Part shown: in pieces, positions 49,387 through 57,521 of the stretch
How the letters are laid out: each line of letters opens with the position of its first letter
Numbering within the stretch: the first letter of the stretch is position 1
Origin: a virus
Direction: 5' to 3' (one strand)
DNA length: 64,000 nucleotides
IMG/VR virus record: IMGVR_UViG_3300042010_000106
Coordinates: 186,001-250,000 of that record
The notes under the pieces: model-generated
What the model saw: only the letters and a program-made list of their open reading frames with translations
The model's database searches: none
What the model was told of the DNA's origin: nothing
Translations under genes and position numbers: made by a program

Positions 49387-50739
49387 TTACAAGTTGTTGA
49401 GGTGGTCAATGACGGTTTGCATGCTGCCAGTTTCCAGCTCTACTTCACCGTTGTTTTCCAGACGGTACTTGTCGATTTCTTTTACGTTCGCAAACATTTC
49501 GCGACGGATAGTCAGACGCAGGTTGTAATCAACGTCACGCATGCCGACGCCGTTATCGTTGGGAACAACGCGAGACATAAGAATGACCAGCGCGCCATCG
49601 GTGATTTCCGAGGCTGTATCGTTCGGCAACTTCGCCGCAATTTCTTGCAGGATTTGCGCGAAACGTTCGGCGTGTTCATCAGCTTCACTTACCGCTGCTT
49701 CTGCAATCGCCGCATCAGGTGCACGTTCGCCGCCCATTGGTGCAACGCGGGCAGGTTCTTCGGTCACAACGGTTTCAACCGGTGTTTCGATTTCAACGGT
49801 TGGCGCCGCTACTTCGTCTTCAGTTGGGAACGCGTCCGGCTCTTCTTCTGCAAAGAAAGTGTCGGGTTCGTCTTCACTGAAAATTTGTTCAACTTCAGTT
49901 TTGGCCGGTGGCGCTTTGAATTCTTCGTACAATTCCAGAACGCGGTTAACAACCGACATCGGGAAATCACTCACGTCGTTGAATTCGACAAACGAATCGA
50001 ATTGTTCAACACCGGTTTCCAGCTTAACGCGAATGAACGCGACGGCTTCTTCGTCCTTACGCAGAACGTCGAGGTTTTCGAGCTGTTCAACGGTCAGCAT
50101 ATCTTCGTTGAACGGTTCGTCTTGAACAACGTCGCCGGTTGCATTCAAACCGGTATCTTCAGCTTCGAAGGTTTCCGGTTCTTCGTCGTCTTCTTCGACT
50201 TCAGGCGCCAGTTCGACAGGGCCGGTCGCATGGAAGCCTTGAGGGCCACCATTAGCAGGTGCTACAGGCTCGCTAGGGGCGATTGGTTGTTCAACCGGGG
50301 CCGGTGCATTGTCGGCGTTCGGAACGAGCGACAGCGGATGCACAGAAGCCGTGCGGCGTGGCTCTTCGTCTTCCACGGTGAACAGGGTTTCGATTGCCGA
50401 CATCGCCACGTCTTCAGACGCCAGATAAACGACGATCAAACCGGAATCTTCGTCATGCGCCACGTTTACGAAAATGCCGACGTACTGTTGCGTAATGTCA
50501 GCGGCAGCGCTGTAGGCGAATTCCAATTGTTCGGCGAACGAAATCAATTCGAACGTCGGCAATTCCAAACGGTACAGGTAAACCGTTTCGTCGGTGGTCA
50601 GATCCAGCAGCACTGGATCGAAACCCAACCATTGCAGAAGGTGTTCTGCTTTGGTGTCGAGGGCCTTTTGCATTTCGCTGAAAAAGAAAGCCTGCGCTTG
50701 GTTGTAAGTGCTGGCTTTCAAAGTCTCAATGTATTTCAT
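49387..50739 (-). CDS. Acidic multi-domain hypothetical protein (450 aa)
   Basis: N-terminal domain of about 130 residues, then a long Glu/Pro-rich linker with the repeat EEPETFE, also found in the 613-aa protein upstream, then a region with Val/Glu-rich repeats (SEDEPDTFFAEEEPDAF) and a C-terminal domain (LRLTIRREMFANVKEIDK). Both proteins share acidic repeats and are single-gene units. Possibly scaffolding or virion-internal; no family recognised. Confidence 0.85.
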   Translation of the reverse strand: MKYIETLKASTYNQAQAFFFSEMQKALDTKAEHLLQWLGFDPVLLDLTTDETVYLYRLELPTFELISFAEQLEFAYSAAADITQQYVGIFVNVAHDEDSGLIVVYLASEDVAMSAIETLFTVEDEEPRRTASVHPLSLVPNADNAPAPVEQPIAPSEPVAPANGGPQGFHATGPVELAPEVEEDDEEPETFEAEDTGLNATGDVVQDEPFNEDMLTVEQLENLDVLRKDEEAVAFIRVKLETGVEQFDSFVEFNDVSDFPMSVVNRVLELYEEFKAPPAKTEVEQIFSEDEPDTFFAEEEPDAFPTEDEVAAPTVEIETPVETVVTEEPARVAPMGGERAPDAAIAEAAVSEADEHAERFAQILQEIAAKLPNDTASEITDGALVILMSRVVPNDNGVGMRDVDYNLRLTIRREMFANVKEIDKYRLENNGEVELETGSMQTVIDHLNNL

Positions 50740-50767
50740 TTCGGTAAGCCTCTAAATCGAATGAATA

Positions 50768-50789
50768 ACGGCGGGGTTTAATCCGCCGT
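50768..50789 (-). terminator. Intrinsic terminator after the 613-aa gene
   Basis: Minus strand ACGGCGG pairs with CCGCCGT around an 8-nt loop, followed by TATTC. Confidence 0.7.
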
Positions 50790-50802
50790 ATTGCCGTTGG
50801 TC

Positions 50803-52644
50803 TTACTCGCCTTCTTGCACAGCAGCCAGAAGGGATTCCAGATTCACGCCAGCTTTTGCAACTGGTTTATCCATACCGACCAGCAGAGGCGAACCGTCTT
50901 TGTTCAGGCCGACCAGAATGTATTGCTTGTCTTCCATTGCAACGGTGTGGCCCGGTTCGATTTCGTAACCGATGATATCGAACACGTCTTGAGTTGCGTA
51001 CCACAGCTTAACGTAAGCGGTGATGTTGCGACCCGGCATCAGTTTTTCCAGACGGGCTTTTGCGTTTTCAACGAGTTCGGTAACGTCGAGCGGGAAAGTG
51101 GTTTCGGCTTCTTCTTCCTCTTCGAAAGATTCAGGCTCTTCCTCTTCTTCGTCTTCGTCGTCGAAGGTTTCCGGCTCTTCTTCTTCGTCGTCTTCGTCTT
51201 CTTCGTCGAAGGTTTCCGGCTCTTCTTCTTCGTCGCCTACTTCCGGCTCTTCCTCTTCTTCGTCTTCTTCCTGTTCCAGCAATTCATGCGATTCGAAATC
51301 CGCAGGCTTGCCAGTCGGCGCAACGTGACCTTGCGATTCTTGCAGTTTCGCAAAACCGTTTTCCAGCTCTTTTACTTTGCGTGCGATGTCGGCTTTGTTG
51401 GCGTCGGTCGCGGCGAAAGCGAAAGTAACGGTCATCATGTTGCTACCGTTCTGAGTTGCAGTCGCCGAAACCAGATCAATGTTATAGGCTTCTTGCAGAC
51501 CCATCAGAACGCATTCACGCAGGTGGTCTTTTACGTCCAGAGTGGTGTCGTAATCGAACGCGTCAACGTCCAGCTTTTTAACGGTTTGCGACGGCGCGGT
51601 ACGGTTGCGAGGAACAGCGGTGCCAGTGCGCGGCAAATCTTTACCGGTGTAAACGAAACCGGAACCGTCACGGGCGATTTCTTCAACGCTGCATTTGAAA
51701 CCGCGATCAGTTTCAACGGTGTTGTTTTTGAAAGTTTTGGTAACGGTGTGAGTTACCTTGCCGACTTTCAGCGCTTGGTTTTTCACTTCGTTACGGGACA
51801 CGGCAGCCGGTTTTTTCGCAGCAGCAGCTTTTGCGAGTGCAGCGGCGTGCAATTCTTCCAGCTCTTCGGCGTATTCGTCGGAGATTACAGCGAAGCCACC
51901 ACCGACCAGACTTTTGCGAACGTCTTCGATTTGGAATTCTTCACCGCTTTCAGTTACGCAGCGACCGGATTTGTAAGTGGTTTCAACGGTGAAATCTTCG
52001 CCGTCGATTGCAACGACTTTGCCGCGAATGTCTTTCGTGGTCAGCAGGCCGGGAGCGCTGAACAGGGTATCAACAGCATTTGCAGCGGTCGAAGCTTTTG
52101 CAGCCTTGGCAGGTTTTGCGGTCACGCCGCCTTTGGCAACAGCGCCACCTTTTGTAGCAGCAGCTTTTACAGCGCTTGCAGGAACGGCGGTTTTGTTGTC
52201 GGTGGTAACGAAGCCTTTGCCTTTACGAACGACGTTCGCCAGTTCGATACGTTGACCATCGGCCAGCACGACAATGCCTTTCGAACGGATTTGTTTTTCA
52301 ACGGCAACGCCGTTTACTTTTTTGCCGTCGAGTTCGTCAGCGGTAACAGCGGCGGCAGGTGCACGGCCAGCAGGAGCTTTTGCAGCAGGAGCAGCGGCAG
52401 CGGTTGCCTTCTTGCTGTTCTCGGCAGGAGCTTTTGCAGTTGCGCCTTTACCTGCAACGTCGATGAACAGACCTTTGCCGCGATTGTACAGATCAGCAGC
52501 CGGATATTCAGCGCCCGATTCGGTGCGGATGATCCCTTTGCTGGTCAGGTGTTTCACAATCACTTCTTGCACCTTGGTTTCTTTCGGGGTGCCTTTGCGG
52601 GAAATGATGTTCAGAGTACGGCCAGCGTGGTTAACAGTAGACAT
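50803..52644 (-). CDS. Four-repeat protein with acidic EEPETF linker (613 aa)
   Basis: Four copies of a ~45-residue beta module: around residues 25-65 (KGIIRTESGAEYPAADLY), 110-155 (KGIVVLADGQRIELANVV), 205-255 (SGRCVTESGEEFQIEDV) and 305-350 (NNTVETDRGFKCSVEEIA), each ending in a G-x-GF/GL-V/I-x-[TD] turn. These are joined by Ala/Lys/Pro-rich, histone-like linkers. A 75-residue acidic linker with EEPETF repeats precedes a C-terminal domain (PLDVTELVENAKARLEKLMP). Repeats and tails suggest a nucleic-acid-binding, perhaps architectural, protein. Preceded by a leader block, so highly expressed is likely. Confidence 0.85.
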   Translation of the reverse strand: MSTVNHAGRTLNIISRKGTPKETKVQEVIVKHLTSKGIIRTESGAEYPAADLYNRGKGLFIDVAGKGATAKAPAENSKKATAAAAPAAKAPAGRAPAAAVTADELDGKKVNGVAVEKQIRSKGIVVLADGQRIELANVVRKGKGFVTTDNKTAVPASAVKAAATKGGAVAKGGVTAKPAKAAKASTAANAVDTLFSAPGLLTTKDIRGKVVAIDGEDFTVETTYKSGRCVTESGEEFQIEDVRKSLVGGGFAVISDEYAEELEELHAAALAKAAAAKKPAAVSRNEVKNQALKVGKVTHTVTKTFKNNTVETDRGFKCSVEEIARDGSGFVYTGKDLPRTGTAVPRNRTAPSQTVKKLDVDAFDYDTTLDVKDHLRECVLMGLQEAYNIDLVSATATQNGSNMMTVTFAFAATDANKADIARKVKELENGFAKLQESQGHVAPTGKPADFESHELLEQEEDEEEEEPEVGDEEEEPETFDEEDEDDEEEEPETFDDEDEEEEEPESFEEEEEAETTFPLDVTELVENAKARLEKLMPGRNITAYVKLWYATQDVFDIIGYEIEPGHTVAMEDKQYILVGLNKDGSPLLVGMDKPVAKAGVNLESLLAAVQEGE

Positions 52645-52654
52645 GTGAATCTCC

Positions 52655-52680
52655 TAAACTTACCTAGAAATGTGAGTGCC
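52655..52680 (-). promoter_or_regulatory. Repeated leader block, copy 2
   Basis: 26-nt block ending 11 nt before the start of the 613-aa gene; the minus-strand part TAGGTAAGTTTA corresponds to copy 1 at 31441-31466 (21/26 identical). Confidence 0.55.
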
Positions 52681-52879
52681 TTTTAAATCGGGCATGGGTT
52701 TCGACGGTTCCAATCTATCAAACGGCTATTGAACAAGCAAGCGCTATTCAACGTAGGCAACCATTAACCATCTAATGGGCCTAACCATTTGAGCCAGTAG
52801 CATTGGAACGGGTAACGCTCATTGCTACGGCATCAACACTCAAGGGGTTCCGAGGCGCCTATATAGTGGGCTGTGAAAC

Positions 52880-52905
52880 GAAACTTACCTTGATCCGTGA
52901 GCGTT
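52880..52905 (-). promoter_or_regulatory. Repeated leader block, copy 3
   Basis: CTCACGGATCAAGGTAAGTT on the minus strand resembles copy 1 closely, but no gene starts directly after it. It lies between the promoter at 52938-52966 and copy 2. Confidence 0.5.
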
Positions 52906-52937
52906 ACGCTTTAGGGTCGAAACGTTACGGACGATTA

Positions 52938-52966
52938 AAGGTACAGCGGCACTCGGTATACGTCAA
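52938..52966 (-). promoter_or_regulatory. Sigma-70-like promoter, copy 2
   Basis: Minus strand TTGACG, 17-nt spacer, TACCTT, matching the promoter at 31516-31544. Downstream it meets leader copies 3 and 2 and then the 613-aa gene. Confidence 0.5.
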
Positions 52967-52979
52967 CGACTATTAGCCT

Positions 52980-53768
52980 TTATCGTTCACCCGCTGGCGA
53001 TACCCGGCGCATAAGGGCCTGTATAGCCATTGCATCGCGTTGGCGGGTATCCAGCATATTGCGCAGCGTCTTTGCCTGTTCAACCGTGAACACGTTAGGC
53101 GCGGCGTATTCCGTATGCAGTTGATCTAACGCAGGGCCAGCGTTCGCCACGGCTTCGGCGGCGTTGCAATCGTAGGTCACGCTAACGGACGGAGTAACGA
53201 CACAACGGCGGCTCGCCTTGCCTTTCATAATGCAGCAACCGCTTTCAATAACACTGCGCGGCGTTTTGACAAGGTTATAAAGGGAAATACGAATCAGGCG
53301 AATGGTGCCATCGGTCAAACACAGAACTGGAACGGCTACCATCATCGGCGGCACATTTTCAGAACGCGAAGACATCAAAGCTTTGAGGCTCAGGATTTCG
53401 CGGAACGGCGCAGCAATGGTTGGCTGCAATTCAGTTCCATGAATCATGATTTCGAGACGTGCAAAAACGCTGTCGAGTTCAGGCAGGAACATGAACGGTT
53501 CGGAGCGGATGTATTGCAGCGCGGGAGTTTTGCGTACCCGCATAAATGCAGGCAGCGTGGAATCTGTTTTTTGGTTGACTGGTGCAACCAAAACTTTTAC
53601 GTCGTCGAGTACGATGCGAACGCCCATTGCGAGCAGAACGTTTACAACGAAATTGTAGTTGGTGGTTCCCGAACTGTATTGCTCCAGCATATCCACGGCG
53701 CGAATCAGTTCATGTACGGTAAGCTTGCCGCTAAGAATTTGGCTAATGATTCCGCTAGCGTTGATCAT
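52980..53768 (-). CDS. Hypothetical protein (262 aa)
   Basis: Helical N-terminus and a central beta-rich part (TDGTIRLIRISLYNLVKTPR). No recognised family. The last 30 residues are basic (RQRDAMAIQALMRRVSP). It lies between the 335-nt control region and the terminator of the histone-like gene, so it is a monocistronic unit. Confidence 0.85.
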   Translation of the reverse strand: MINASGIISQILSGKLTVHELIRAVDMLEQYSSGTTNYNFVVNVLLAMGVRIVLDDVKVLVAPVNQKTDSTLPAFMRVRKTPALQYIRSEPFMFLPELDSVFARLEIMIHGTELQPTIAAPFREILSLKALMSSRSENVPPMMVAVPVLCLTDGTIRLIRISLYNLVKTPRSVIESGCCIMKGKASRRCVVTPSVSVTYDCNAAEAVANAGPALDQLHTEYAAPNVFTVEQAKTLRNMLDTRQRDAMAIQALMRRVSPAGER

Positions 53769-53791
53769 ATTTTTTCCCTTAGAAAGTAAAA

Positions 53792-53815
53792 AAGCGACCT
53801 ATCGCTAGGCCGCTT
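53792..53815 (-). terminator. Very strong intrinsic terminator
   Basis: Minus strand AAGCGGCCTA pairs with TAGGTCGCTT (one wobble) around GCGA, followed by TTTTTTAC. Confidence 0.9.
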
Positions 53816-53840
53816 CTTGTGTAACGCGCCGAATTAAAGC

Positions 53841-54443
53841 TTAGGCTTTTTTAGCTTTCGGAGCTTTGGCAACCGGGGCAGCAGCAGGAGCGGCTTTCGG
53901 TGCTTTGGCTTTAGCGCCACCTTTCACAGCAGGTGCAGGAGCGGCAACAGCAGCAGCTTTCGGAGCTTTTGCTTTCGGTGCTTTGGCAACTGGTGCAGTT
54001 ACGGCAGCGGCTTTAGCAGCCTTCAGTTTTGGAGCGCCGGTTTTGGTAACGCCGACAGCAACAGGAGCAGCGGCAACTTTCGGAGCTTTGGCTGGCTTGG
54101 CAGCTTTTGCTTTTTCAGCGGCTTTTGCTTCTTTGGCTTTCAGAGCAGCAGCGGCGCGTTCTTCGCCTTGCAGTTTCTTCAGAGCGGCTTTGTCGTCGGC
54201 GATTTCAGCGGTCAGAACGGTGACGGCATTGGACAGGGTTTCAACGGCGGTTGCCGATGCTTTCTGAACGTTGGCGACAACTTTCGGAGCGGTAGCCAGA
54301 ACCAGTTTCGAATGCGCTTTCACGTGAGCGTTGGCAGCAGTCAGTTGTGCTTTCACGGTGGCGAGGGTAGCCACTTTGCCAGCGATGGTTTTGGTCAGAG
54401 CGGATTCGGCTTTGGACAGCTTTGGAGTGGTAACGGTGGTCAT
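53841..54443 (-). CDS. Ala/Lys/Pro-rich histone-H1-like protein
   Basis: 200 aa. Residues about 5-100 form a helical Ala-rich head (SKAESALTKTIAGKVATLAT), then a low-complexity tail with repeats like KAPKAKAPKAA. Similar composition to the 193-aa protein at 44459-45040. Histone-H1-like tails in bacteria condense DNA; in a phage it could compact the genome. Good ribosome-binding sequence (GGAAGAAAGAAG) at the start. Confidence 0.85.
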   Translation of the reverse strand: MTTVTTPKLSKAESALTKTIAGKVATLATVKAQLTAANAHVKAHSKLVLATAPKVVANVQKASATAVETLSNAVTVLTAEIADDKAALKKLQGEERAAAALKAKEAKAAEKAKAAKPAKAPKVAAAPVAVGVTKTGAPKLKAAKAAAVTAPVAKAPKAKAPKAAAVAAPAPAVKGGAKAKAPKAAPAAAPVAKAPKAKKA

Positions 54444-54471
54444 CTTCTTTCTTCCTTCAGGGGTAGTGGCT

Positions 54472-55320
54472 TTAGTGCCGTTTGTAAGCTAATGCCCGTT
54501 GTTTGATTTCGGACAGTGCGTATTTGTTGCAAAGCTTTGTAAATTCTTTCACGTCTAACGGTGAAATTGACATGTCCAATTCTGACACGTCGTAGGCATC
54601 CAAAGCAAACGTTATCAGCTTTCGATTCAGCTTCAATCGCTGCTTTATATTTACAGTTTTCTGCGCGCCTTTCGGAAAGCGTTCTAATGGAATCTTTTCA
54701 GCCTTTCCAAACTCTTCGATCAGCTTAACTGCGGTTGTAGGCCCAATGCCGGGGATTCCGTCAATGCCATCGACTTTATCACCATCCAGCATTAGGAAGT
54801 CAACCATTCGTTTTGGTTCAACGAGGAATACTTCTTTACAGTTTTTACGCGTGATCGTGAGTTTCTTTTGCGGGTTAATCAAACGAATGTGTTTGTGCAC
54901 AAGGCATTGCGCAAAATCTTTATCCGTTGACAGGATATACGCACGGCCACCATCGTAATACACGGCAGCAGCCGCCACGATGTCATCCGCCTCAATCCCG
55001 CGAATGCCCACAACACAAATGCCCATCGCGATCAACATTTCCACGATGATTGGCGTTTGTATTTTCAGCGCGGCAGACTTTTCAGGATCTTTGATACGCC
55101 CGCCTTTGTAATCCGGGTGCAGTTTGTGCCTGAAATTGTTCGTGCCGGGGCGGTCGAAGGTCACAACACACTCTGTCGCTTTGGTATCGCGCAGATTCGC
55201 TAACAGGATTCCGAAAAATCCGTGAATAACGTTTGTCGGTGTGCCCTTGTGTGAGCTAGGCCGTACCGCGTGGTAGGCCCGGTGCATTGCGTTGGTGCCG
55301 TCAACTACAAGGCGAGTCAT
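54472..55320 (-). CDS. 5'-3' exonuclease / flap endonuclease (FEN, T4 RNase H type)
   Basis: 282 aa. Removes RNA primers and 5' flaps during lagging-strand synthesis. PIN-type core with acidic metal ligands: LVVDGTNAMHRAYHA at the N-terminus, VVTFDRPGTNNFRHKL, then GIEADDIVAAAA (two Asp), STDKDFAQ, and FLMLDGDKVDGIDGI followed by the H3TH DNA-binding segment GIGPTTAVKLIEEFG. AAGGATG precedes the start. Two AAACTGTAAA copies lie in its coding region. It precedes small unknown genes and belongs to the replication module with helicase and topoisomerases. Confidence 0.9.
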   Translation of the reverse strand: MTRLVVDGTNAMHRAYHAVRPSSHKGTPTNVIHGFFGILLANLRDTKATECVVTFDRPGTNNFRHKLHPDYKGGRIKDPEKSAALKIQTPIIVEMLIAMGICVVGIRGIEADDIVAAAAVYYDGGRAYILSTDKDFAQCLVHKHIRLINPQKKLTITRKNCKEVFLVEPKRMVDFLMLDGDKVDGIDGIPGIGPTTAVKLIEEFGKAEKIPLERFPKGAQKTVNIKQRLKLNRKLITFALDAYDVSELDMSISPLDVKEFTKLCNKYALSEIKQRALAYKRH

Positions 55321-55725
55321 TTAGTCATCCTTATAGACCCGCACAGGCGCGTTTTCGACTGCACGATTCAACAGGTCGTTTTCGTTTGAAATAAGCCGGA
55401 TGCCTGTACGCAAAATGCGGAACGTTTGAGCGCTTCGCAACAGGGCTAAAACCAGACGGTCTTTGACAAAAGGCACAGCCACATAGCCAACGCCTTCTGT
55501 AGTGGTTCCAATAATTGCTTTTCCACCGGACGTGATCGCCTTGTGTACTTCGCTAAGGTCTGCATTTTCTTTTGCGTAGATTGTCCAACGCTTGTACACC
55601 GTAAACGCTTTCGGCTCACGATCATTCAGCAACTTGACCAACAGCGATTGCGATCCCGGCTCAAATGTCACAGCCATCAAAAGCGTTTCGCCTTTTACTC
55701 GCTTATTCACAGATCCTTTCAGCAT
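55321..55725 (-). CDS. Hypothetical protein (134 aa)
   Basis: N-terminal part basic, middle beta-rich (ITSGGKAIIGTTTEGVGYVA), no recognised family. GAGGACG lies before the ATG. Adjacent to the FEN gene, it could be an accessory of lagging-strand synthesis. Confidence 0.8.
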   Translation of the reverse strand: MLKGSVNKRVKGETLLMAVTFEPGSQSLLVKLLNDREPKAFTVYKRWTIYAKENADLSEVHKAITSGGKAIIGTTTEGVGYVAVPFVKDRLVLALLRSAQTFRILRTGIRLISNENDLLNRAVENAPVRVYKDD

Positions 55726-55734
55726 GTCACGTCC

Positions 55735-56187
55735 TCAATGATCGAAGATCAGGAAGGCCGGTTGTGCAGAGCCGACACGCACACCGAATTTATCTTTGCA
55801 TTGGAGCGAGGTTCGCGCCATGCACCGGGCCTTGCCTTTTCGATCCACGTAGAATTGCAGGTAAGCGCATTCCTCACCGACGAAGGCGAGGAACGTCAAA
55901 TACTTTCTGTGTCCGCTCACGGGCGTAAGCACACGCACTTGATGGAGAGTACAGAAATCAATAACGTTCAGAATCTTTTTCTTATCGTCAGGGATTTCGT
56001 GGCCGCTAATTGTTGCTTTAACGGCCTTGTACTTTTCCACGAAATCATCAACGAATCCGTGGTATCCATTTTCGTGTTGGGTGTACTCTTCCAGCGGTTC
56101 GAAAGGCTCGCCGATCTTGACAACCGTTGCCTTACCTTTGATTCCGATCAGGGCGAATTTATTACGTGGGCATAACCAGAGTTCCAT
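55735..56187 (-). CDS. Hypothetical protein (150 aa)
   Basis: Start at 56187 (MELWLCPRNK) with GGAG upstream; an earlier in-frame ATG at 56223 lacks a site and enters the previous gene. Beta-rich N-terminus (KFALIGIKGKATVVKIGE) and a Cys near the C-terminus. Function unknown. Confidence 0.8.
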   Translation of the reverse strand: MELWLCPRNKFALIGIKGKATVVKIGEPFEPLEEYTQHENGYHGFVDDFVEKYKAVKATISGHEIPDDKKKILNVIDFCTLHQVRVLTPVSGHRKYLTFLAFVGEECAYLQFYVDRKGKARCMARTSLQCKDKFGVRVGSAQPAFLIFDH

Positions 56188-56449
56188 TTGATTCTCCGGG
56201 GTTTTCGGCCTCATAGATCGCATGAGTCTGGTTAATGAACGCCTTCAAATCTTTCGGAGCCGCGAGTGCAGATGCGAAGAAATAAAGGGAGCGGGGAATA
56301 CGCTTGTTTTTAATCGCGCCGATGGCAACGCTGCGCATCACTTCTGTAGCTTTGGCAGAATTTTCATCACCGCCGTGCAAGTAATATGCAAGTTGCATCG
56401 TCACAATCAGGTCAAGCATGATCAAACGGTCGGTCGCTGGCTTGTCCAC
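56162..56449 (-). CDS. Small helical protein
   Basis: 95 aa, helical with a hydrophobic stretch (LIVTMQLAYYLHGGD) that is too polar for a clear membrane segment. Overlaps the next gene by 26 nt. Function unknown. Confidence 0.8.
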   Translation of the reverse strand: MDKPATDRLIMLDLIVTMQLAYYLHGGDENSAKATEVMRSVAIGAIKNKRIPRSLYFFASALAAPKDLKAFINQTHAIYEAENPGESNGTLVMPT

Positions 56450-56460
56450 GTTTATTTACC

Positions 56461-56949
56461 TTAGTCGCGTGCTGCGCCTTTGGATGCAATGGCCCAATGT
56501 CCGATCAGCGGCGGCACGTACAACGTGTTGTCGAATTTCGGATAGTTTTCTGCGATTGGCGTACGGCTATAAATCACGTCGTGTCCAAAACCGGTCGAGG
56601 TAAACCGGCTCAGGCCGTAACGGAAACACAGCAGTTCCATATGACGCAGCAGGAAACGTTTATCGGTCGGATGATCGTCGGCCAGTTCGGTGTCGATGTA
56701 ATCGCTGATTGCTTGACCAGCAGCCGCAAATTTCACCAAACCTTCGTCGGTGATTTCTGCGTCGGCTTGCACGTTGCGCGAACCCAAATATACGAACACG
56801 ATGGTCATGTCCGGCACGTTCGTTTTTTCGTAGTGATTCACGATGTCCGCACGTGTAACTTTATGCAGATTCAGTTTCGTACGAACGTGTGTTGCAATGT
56901 CAGCGGCTGCAACAACAGACGAATGGCCTTCATACAGTGGACGTGTCAT
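56461..56949 (-). CDS. Hypothetical protein (162 aa)
   Basis: Start at 56949 (MTRPLYEGHSS) with AAGGAA upstream; an earlier in-frame ATG overlaps the neighbouring gene and looks like antisense. Helical; contains the segment DDHPTDKRFLLRHMELL. No recognised family. Confidence 0.8.
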   Translation of the reverse strand: MTRPLYEGHSSVVAAADIATHVRTKLNLHKVTRADIVNHYEKTNVPDMTIVFVYLGSRNVQADAEITDEGLVKFAAAGQAISDYIDTELADDHPTDKRFLLRHMELLCFRYGLSRFTSTGFGHDVIYSRTPIAENYPKFDNTLYVPPLIGHWAIASKGAARD

Positions 56950-56960
56950 GGTTTGTTTCC

Positions 56961-57503
56961 TTAGCGTTTGTTTTTGCCACCACATGTTGTGCACGGCCTT
57001 GGCTGCACACGTTTGCGGATAGCGTTGTATGTTTCGTTGTTGGACTCGATGCCCATGATGGACGATGCGGTTGCGCCCACTTCGTTGAAGCGTCGAGTCA
57101 TTGCGAATTTGTCGAACATCGTTTCGTACGGGAAAGGTTTGTTGTGTGTCTTTTCCCACAGCGGAATATCAAACGATTCTGCTTTGACCTTGTTCAGTTC
57201 GAAACCTTCCAGAACCGGGGCCATAAGTGTGTTCACACGATGTGCCTTTACAGTTCGGCCAGCAGCGTCAATGATCATCAACGCCGACAATTCTACGTTG
57301 TTGTTTACCAACGAAACCATAGGGCCGTGCTGAATTGCAGCGATTGCAAACCACGTGTCCACCAGCGGCAATTCTTGCCCGCCTTCAAACATCGGCAAAT
57401 GGATTGCACGCATGCAGGCATACACAACGGTGTTGAAGTGCATGTCACTGCCGAAAACAAAAACACTTTTCTGTTCTGGAACTGGTGTTTGTTCTTCACT
57501 CAT
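56961..57503 (-). CDS. Hypothetical protein with C-terminal CxxC
   Basis: 180 aa. The last 15 residues hold CTTCGGKNKR, a CxxC that could bind zinc or be redox active. N-terminus acidic. It is directly upstream of the ribonucleotide reductase beta gene, so a link to nucleotide metabolism (for example a thioredoxin or glutaredoxin-like partner) is possible but no thioredoxin fold was recognised. Confidence 0.8.
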   Translation of the reverse strand: MSEEQTPVPEQKSVFVFGSDMHFNTVVYACMRAIHLPMFEGGQELPLVDTWFAIAAIQHGPMVSLVNNNVELSALMIIDAAGRTVKAHRVNTLMAPVLEGFELNKVKAESFDIPLWEKTHNKPFPYETMFDKFAMTRRFNEVGATASSIMGIESNNETYNAIRKRVQPRPCTTCGGKNKR

Positions 57504-57521
57504 AACACACCTCGTTGAAAA

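Larger units (their letters stand above)
52645..52979 (-). other. Longest gene-free region: promoter and leader elements
   Basis: 335 nt without a credible gene on either strand. It holds a TTGACG/TACCTT promoter at its high end, two leader-block copies (52655-52680 and 52880-52905), and short direct repeats of the AATGGTTA type. Probably the control region of the 613-aa gene. No tRNA or stable RNA fold was recognised. Confidence 0.6.

Noticed and set aside
49402-50781. 459-codon plus-strand frame
   Set aside because: Antisense to the acidic 450-aa gene; acidic codons read backwards give long open frames rich in Phe and Arg.
50791-52686. 631-codon open frame on the plus strand
   Set aside because: Antisense of the four-repeat protein; the minus-strand frame has repeats, a leader block and a terminator, whereas this one is Phe-rich with no recognisable domain.
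52645-52979. tRNA or small stable RNA in the longest gap
   Set aside because: No cloverleaf or strong fold could be recognised by eye; only promoter-like and leader elements are supported.
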